A stretch of DNA of 64,000 bases from Rhizomys pruinosus (taxonomy: Eukaryota; Chordata; Mammalia; Rodentia; Spalacidae), in contig VZQC01007982.1 in assembly GCA_009823505.1 (NCBI GenBank), positions 308,284 to 372,283 on the forward strand, in the 5' to 3' direction. The notes under the pieces were generated by a model. The model was given only the letters and a program-made list of their open reading frames with translations. It ran no database searches and was not told the DNA's origin. The translations under genes and the position numbers were made by a program. This document shows positions 60,187-64,000 of this stretch, one piece after another. Position 1 is the first letter of the stretch. Each line of letters opens with the position of its first letter.

Positions 60187-60204
60187 TGGTACCAGAAGTG
60201 GTTC
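60187..60204 (+). promoter_or_regulatory. primer-binding site, tRNA-Leu type
   Basis: TGGTACCAGAAGTGGTTC lies a few bases after the LTR and is near-complementary to the 3' end of a leucine tRNA (family: ERV-L elements are Leu-primed). This fixes the LTR boundary and polarity. Confidence 0.85.
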
Positions 60205-60225
60205 TAGAGAAACAGAACTGAAAGG

Positions 60226-61839
60226 ATGAATTTCTTTAGTGGGCTTGGTAGTTTCTGGAGCCAGCTCTCCAACCCAATGAAGCCTAGAGTTACTGAAAGC
60301 TCTCCTGGTGGCATGAAGAGGAATGATAATCCTTGGTGCACACTATTTGATGTAATTAAGGAGATAGATCCATTTGACTCACTTGACTCACCTCTTGTGA
60401 GGAGCAAGGAATTTAGCTACTCTATATATAAATCATTTGAGAAATTGTGGAAAAATAAGGAAAATAATGATGTTGCCTGTTTGCTCCTAGCATCTCTGGA
60501 TAAAGTGATAGAGGAAAATAAGGAGCTCAGTGATAAAACTGACCAGCTCCAGATTAGAAACAACAGTTTAAAAGCTTTCAAGTATAAGGTGAGAGGTAGG
60601 GGTTTAATTTCATTCTTCTACAAGTGGTACCAGAAGTCAAAGTGAGAGCACTGGTGGGGAAAGGGTGGAACCTTGAAACTTGGGATGGAGATGTGTGGCA
60701 GAACAACGATGATGAGGATTTTGAAGCCTCCCTCGGATTCTGAGGGATTTTCTTTATCTGAGGTATTAATCTCTCCACCCTCAGCAGAGAGTCCACACCC
60801 TGCAGATCTCTCCTCCCTACCCTTGCCTGAGGAAACTAATCTCCCCCTCCCAGTGAGAGCTAATGTCCCTCAGGGCCCAAAAATTGTTGCCTCTAGACCT
60901 GTAACCAGAGTCAAGGCTAAGCAAGCCCCTAAAGATTAGATAGAAAGTGTGTTCCATGAGAAGGTGCACTACACCACTAAAGAAATTAATGAGTTTGCTT
61001 ATTCATTCCAGCAGAAGCCTAAGGAATATGTGTGGGAATGGATTTTAAGGGTGTGGGATAATGGTGGAAGGAATATAAAATTAGATCAGACTGAGTTTAT
61101 CGATATGAGCCCACTGAGTAGAGATTCTAGGTTTAACATGGAAGCTCGAGTGGTTTAAAAAGGTGTTAAAAGTTTATTTGAATGGTTGGCTGATGTATTT
61201 ATTAAAACATGGCCTACTAACAGCGAGGTAGAGATGCCTGATATTCCTTGGCTTAGTAATGATGAAGGGATTGTGAGGGTCAGGCAGATGGGCATGCTCG
61301 AGTGGATTCAAAGTGTAAAACTACATTCTCCACAATATGACGACCCAGAGGACATGCCTTTCACTGAGTTTATAAGATGGAAAGTACTGAGAGAGACACC
61401 AGAACATTTGAAGAGCTTTGTTTTTGCTCTATTTCTTATGCCAGATCTTACTGTTAGAGAAGTTGTGGCTCGTTTGCATAAATTAAATGTACACGTAGTA
61501 GGTCTAACAGGACCTCAGGGTAGGCGTCAGGTGGCAGCACTGAATCGCAGAAGGCCAGATGAGCGTAGTTACAGTAATTATCATAATGGGTGGCAAAGGC
61601 AAAACAATACCTATAATGGCATGACCCGAAATGATCTTTGGAACTGGCTAATTAATCATGGTGTTCCCAGGAACCAAATACATAAGAAGCCTACTAAGTT
61701 TTTATTTGATCTGTATAAGCAGAAAAGCTCTAGAACGAATGACAGGAAGTCAACATTTGATTTTAGGAGTAGCGAATCCCGCCCAGTTGACCGGTTTCCA
61801 GACTTGAGACAGTTCACAGACCCAGAACCCCTTGAATGA
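60226..61839 (+). pseudogene. gag: ERV-L gag, broken
   Basis: Gag is the structural polyprotein of the intracellular particle. ATG at 60,226. The N-terminal part runs to 60,587 with a helical, Lys/Glu-rich stretch. A 41-base L1-derived insertion (60,588-60,628) shifts the frame: the acidic GWNLETWDGDVW block (about 60,665-60,725) is read in another frame. A further shift near 60,730 returns to the first frame for a Pro/Ser-rich linker (PPSDSEGFSLSE) and the capsid-like region (60,950-61,560). Stops at 60,937 (TAG) and 61,156 (TAA) break the capsid part. It ends at TGA 61,837-61,839. No zinc knuckle is seen. It cannot yield a complete Gag. Confidence 0.85.
60588..60628 (+). repeat. 41-bp L1-derived patch inside gag
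   Basis: Matches 4,909-4,949 (antisense L1 ORF2) at 40 of 41 positions. It carries no poly-A and no evident target-site duplication. Its length shifts the gag frame by two. It is followed by TGGTACCAGAAGT (60,625-60,637), a 13-base match to the primer-binding site, overlapping the patch by four bases. Confidence 0.85.
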
Positions 61840-64000
61840 AGGGGTGGCCGGGTTCCAGTGAGGAAGGACCTTGTCACAATACCAAAGAGTTATGCTGTTT
61901 GCCTTCCTCCTGTCCTTCCCCAGAGGGACCTGAGGCCTTTTACTAGGGTAACTGTACACTGGGGAAAAGGAAATAATCAGACTTTTCGAGGCCTATTGGA
62001 TACTGGTTCTGAGTTGACACTGATCCCAGGAGACCCTAAAAAGCATTGTGGCCCTCCGGTTAAAGTAGGGGCCTATGGAGGTCAGGTGATAAATGGAGTT
62101 TTGGCTGAAGTCCGACTCACGGTGGGCCCAGTGGGTCCCAGAACGCATCCCGTAGTTATTTCCCCAGTCCCAGAATGTATAATTGGGATAGATATAATTA
62201 GAAATTGGCAGAATCCCCACATTGGTTCCCTGACCTGTGGAGTGAGGGCTATTATGGTTGGAAAGGCCAAATGGAAACCATTGGTGTTGCCTCTACCAGG
62301 GAAAATAGTGAACCAAAAACAGTATCGTATCCCTGGAGGGATTGCAGAGATTAATGCCACTATCAAGGATTTGAAAGATGCAGGGGTGGTGATTCCTACC
62401 ACATCTCCATTTAACTCTCCAATTTGGCCTGTGCAAAAGACAGATGGATCATGGAGAATGACAGTTGACTATCGAAAACTCAACCAAGTAGTGACACCAA
62501 TTGCAGCCGCTGTACCAGATGTGGTGTCCTTACTTGAGCAGATTAATATGTCTCCTGGTACCTGGTATGCAGCTATTGATCTGGCCAATGCTTTTTTCTC
62601 AATACCGGTTCATAAGGACCACCAGAAGCAATTTGCTTTCAGCTGGCAAGGCCAACAGTATACCTTTACTGTCTTACCTCAGGGGTATGTTAACTCTCCA
62701 GCGTTGTGCCATAACTTAGTTAGAAGGGATCTTGATCGCCTGACTCTTCCACAAAATATCACACTGGTCCACTATATTGATGATGTTATGTTGATTGGAC
62801 CCAGTGAACAGGAGGTAGCAGCTAGCCTAGACTTGTTGGTAAAGCATATGCACATGAGAGGATGGGAAATAAATCCAACTAAAATTCAAGGGCCATCTAC
62901 CTTGGTGAAGTTTCTAGGAGTTCAGTGGTGTGGAGCATGCAGAGACATTCCTTCTAAGGTAAAGAATAAGCTGTTGCACCTGGCCCCTCCCTCCACCAAG
63001 AAAGAAGCACAACGTTTAGTGGGCTTTTTTGGATTCTGGAAGCAGCACATTCCTCATCTGGGTGTGTTATTATGACACATATATCAGGTGACTCGGAAGG
63101 CAGCAAACTTTGAGTGGGGCTTGGAACAGGAAAAGGCTCTTCAACAGGTCCAGACTGAAGTGCAGGCTGCTCTGCCCCTGGGGCCATATGATCCAGCAGA
63201 CCCAATAGTGCTTGAGGTATCAGTGGCAGATAGAGATGCCGTCTGGAATCTGTGGCAGGCTCCCATAGGGAAATCGCAGCAGAAGCCCTTGGGATTTTGG
63301 AGTAAGGCTCTACCTTCATCTGCAAACCATTCTCCTTTTGAGAGACAACACTTAGCCTGCTATTGGGCCTTAGTGGAAACTGAACATTTGACAATGGGCC
63401 ACCAAGTCACCATGCAACCTGAGTTGCCCATCATGAGCTGGGTGTTATCTGACCCACCAGACCATAAAGTAGGACGTGCACAGCAACAGTCCATTATCAA
63501 ATGGGAGTGGTACATATGTGACAGGGCCCAGGCAGGCCCATAGGGCACAAGCAAGCTACATGAAGAAGTTGCCCAAATCCCTATGGTTCCCACTCCTGTT
63601 ACAATGCCTCCTGTGCTTAAGGATGCACCTATGGCTTCATGCAGTTTGCCCTATGATCAGTTAACTGAGGAAGAGAAGACTAGGGCCTGGTTTACTGATG
63701 GTTCTGCACGCTATGCAGGCAGCACCCAGAGGTGGACAGCTGCAGCATTACAGCCTATTTCTGAAACAACCCTAAAGGACACTGGTGAAGGAAAGTCTGC
63801 GCAGTGGGCAGAACTTCGGGCGGTGCACATGGTTGTGCATTTTGCCTGGAAGGAGAAATGGCCAGCAATTTGATTATATACTGATTCATGGGCTGTAGCC
63901 AATGGTTTTGCTGGATGGTCAGGGACTTGGAAGGAGTATGACTGGAAAATTGGTGAGAAAGACATTTGGGGAAGAAGAATGTGGATAGAACTCTCTGAAT
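61840..64000 (+). pseudogene. pol: ERV-L pol (protease, RT, RNase H), broken and cut by window edge
   Basis: Pol follows gag in the same frame after a single TGA, with 18 bases to a GTG at 61,858. Domains in order: aspartic protease ([13 protein letters not shown] near 62,000); reverse transcriptase ([23 protein letters not shown] near 62,420; LPQGYVNSP near 62,680; catalytic YIDD at 62,773-62,784); RT connection (63,090-63,540); RNase H (FTDGSARY near 63,690; AELRAV near 63,810; YTDSWA near 63,880). In-frame stops at 63,073 (TGA), 63,541 (TAG) and 63,871 (TGA) inactivate it; I see no frameshift in pol. Integrase and anything further lie outside the window. Confidence 0.92.

Noticed and set aside
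60226..60645. Stop at 60,643 as a simple nonsense mutation in gag
   Set aside because: It falls after the L1-derived patch, where gag is read in another frame, so the stop reflects the frame change.

Overview
The window looks like repeat-rich, non-coding DNA from a mouse-like (muroid) rodent. The evidence is dense L1 (LINE-1), tRNA-derived B2/B3 SINEs, 7SL-derived B1 SINEs, (CA)n/(AT)n/(CTTT)n microsatellites and a class III ERV-L provirus of the MuERV-L type. The youngest B2 copies form a distinctive subfamily that does not look like the common mouse or rat B2, so I lean to a cricetid or other non-Mus muroid; the species cannot be fixed from this. I found no host protein-coding gene, no tRNA/rRNA gene and no CRISPR. 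Every long open frame is retroelement, microsatellite or chance.

Layout. 1-2.7 kb: SINE/L1 scraps. 2.73-13.76 kb: an L1 integrated with a 5' inversion (twin priming), its inverted arm later split by a near full-length 5.9 kb minus-strand L1 with a 12-bp target-site duplication; young B2s lie inside both. 14.7-22.97 kb: two older minus-strand L1s, the second near full length with tandem 5'UTR monomers. 24.3-30.2 kb: an L1 cluster with a second inverted segment, four young B2s (one fused to an L1 3' tail) and a 209-bp polypyrimidine microsatellite. 30.4-34.2 kb: SINEs and L1 ends.

34,752-53,198: about 9.2 kb occurs twice in direct orientation, separated by a single N at 43,955. The differences are mostly small indels and worsen toward the N from both sides, so this looks like two contig ends covering one locus that were joined without merging, not a biological duplication. 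That locus carries L1 3'UTR with a clean 643-bp LTR-like insertion, B1-B2 composites, and a CAT/CAC array grown from a SINE tail.

53.2-59.7 kb: SINEs, microsatellites, about 2.6 kb of apparently unique sequence, and L1 ends. 59,718-64,000: 5' LTR, tRNA-Leu primer site, gag and most of pol of an ERV-L provirus, cut by the window edge. Gag carries a 41-bp L1-derived insertion plus stops; pol has in-frame stops but keeps protease, YIDD and RNase H motifs.

No new biological system was found. The best second-look items are the contig-overlap artefact, the nested twin-primed L1, the B2/L1 chimera, the B2-B1 composite SINE and the L1 patch in ERV-L gag.
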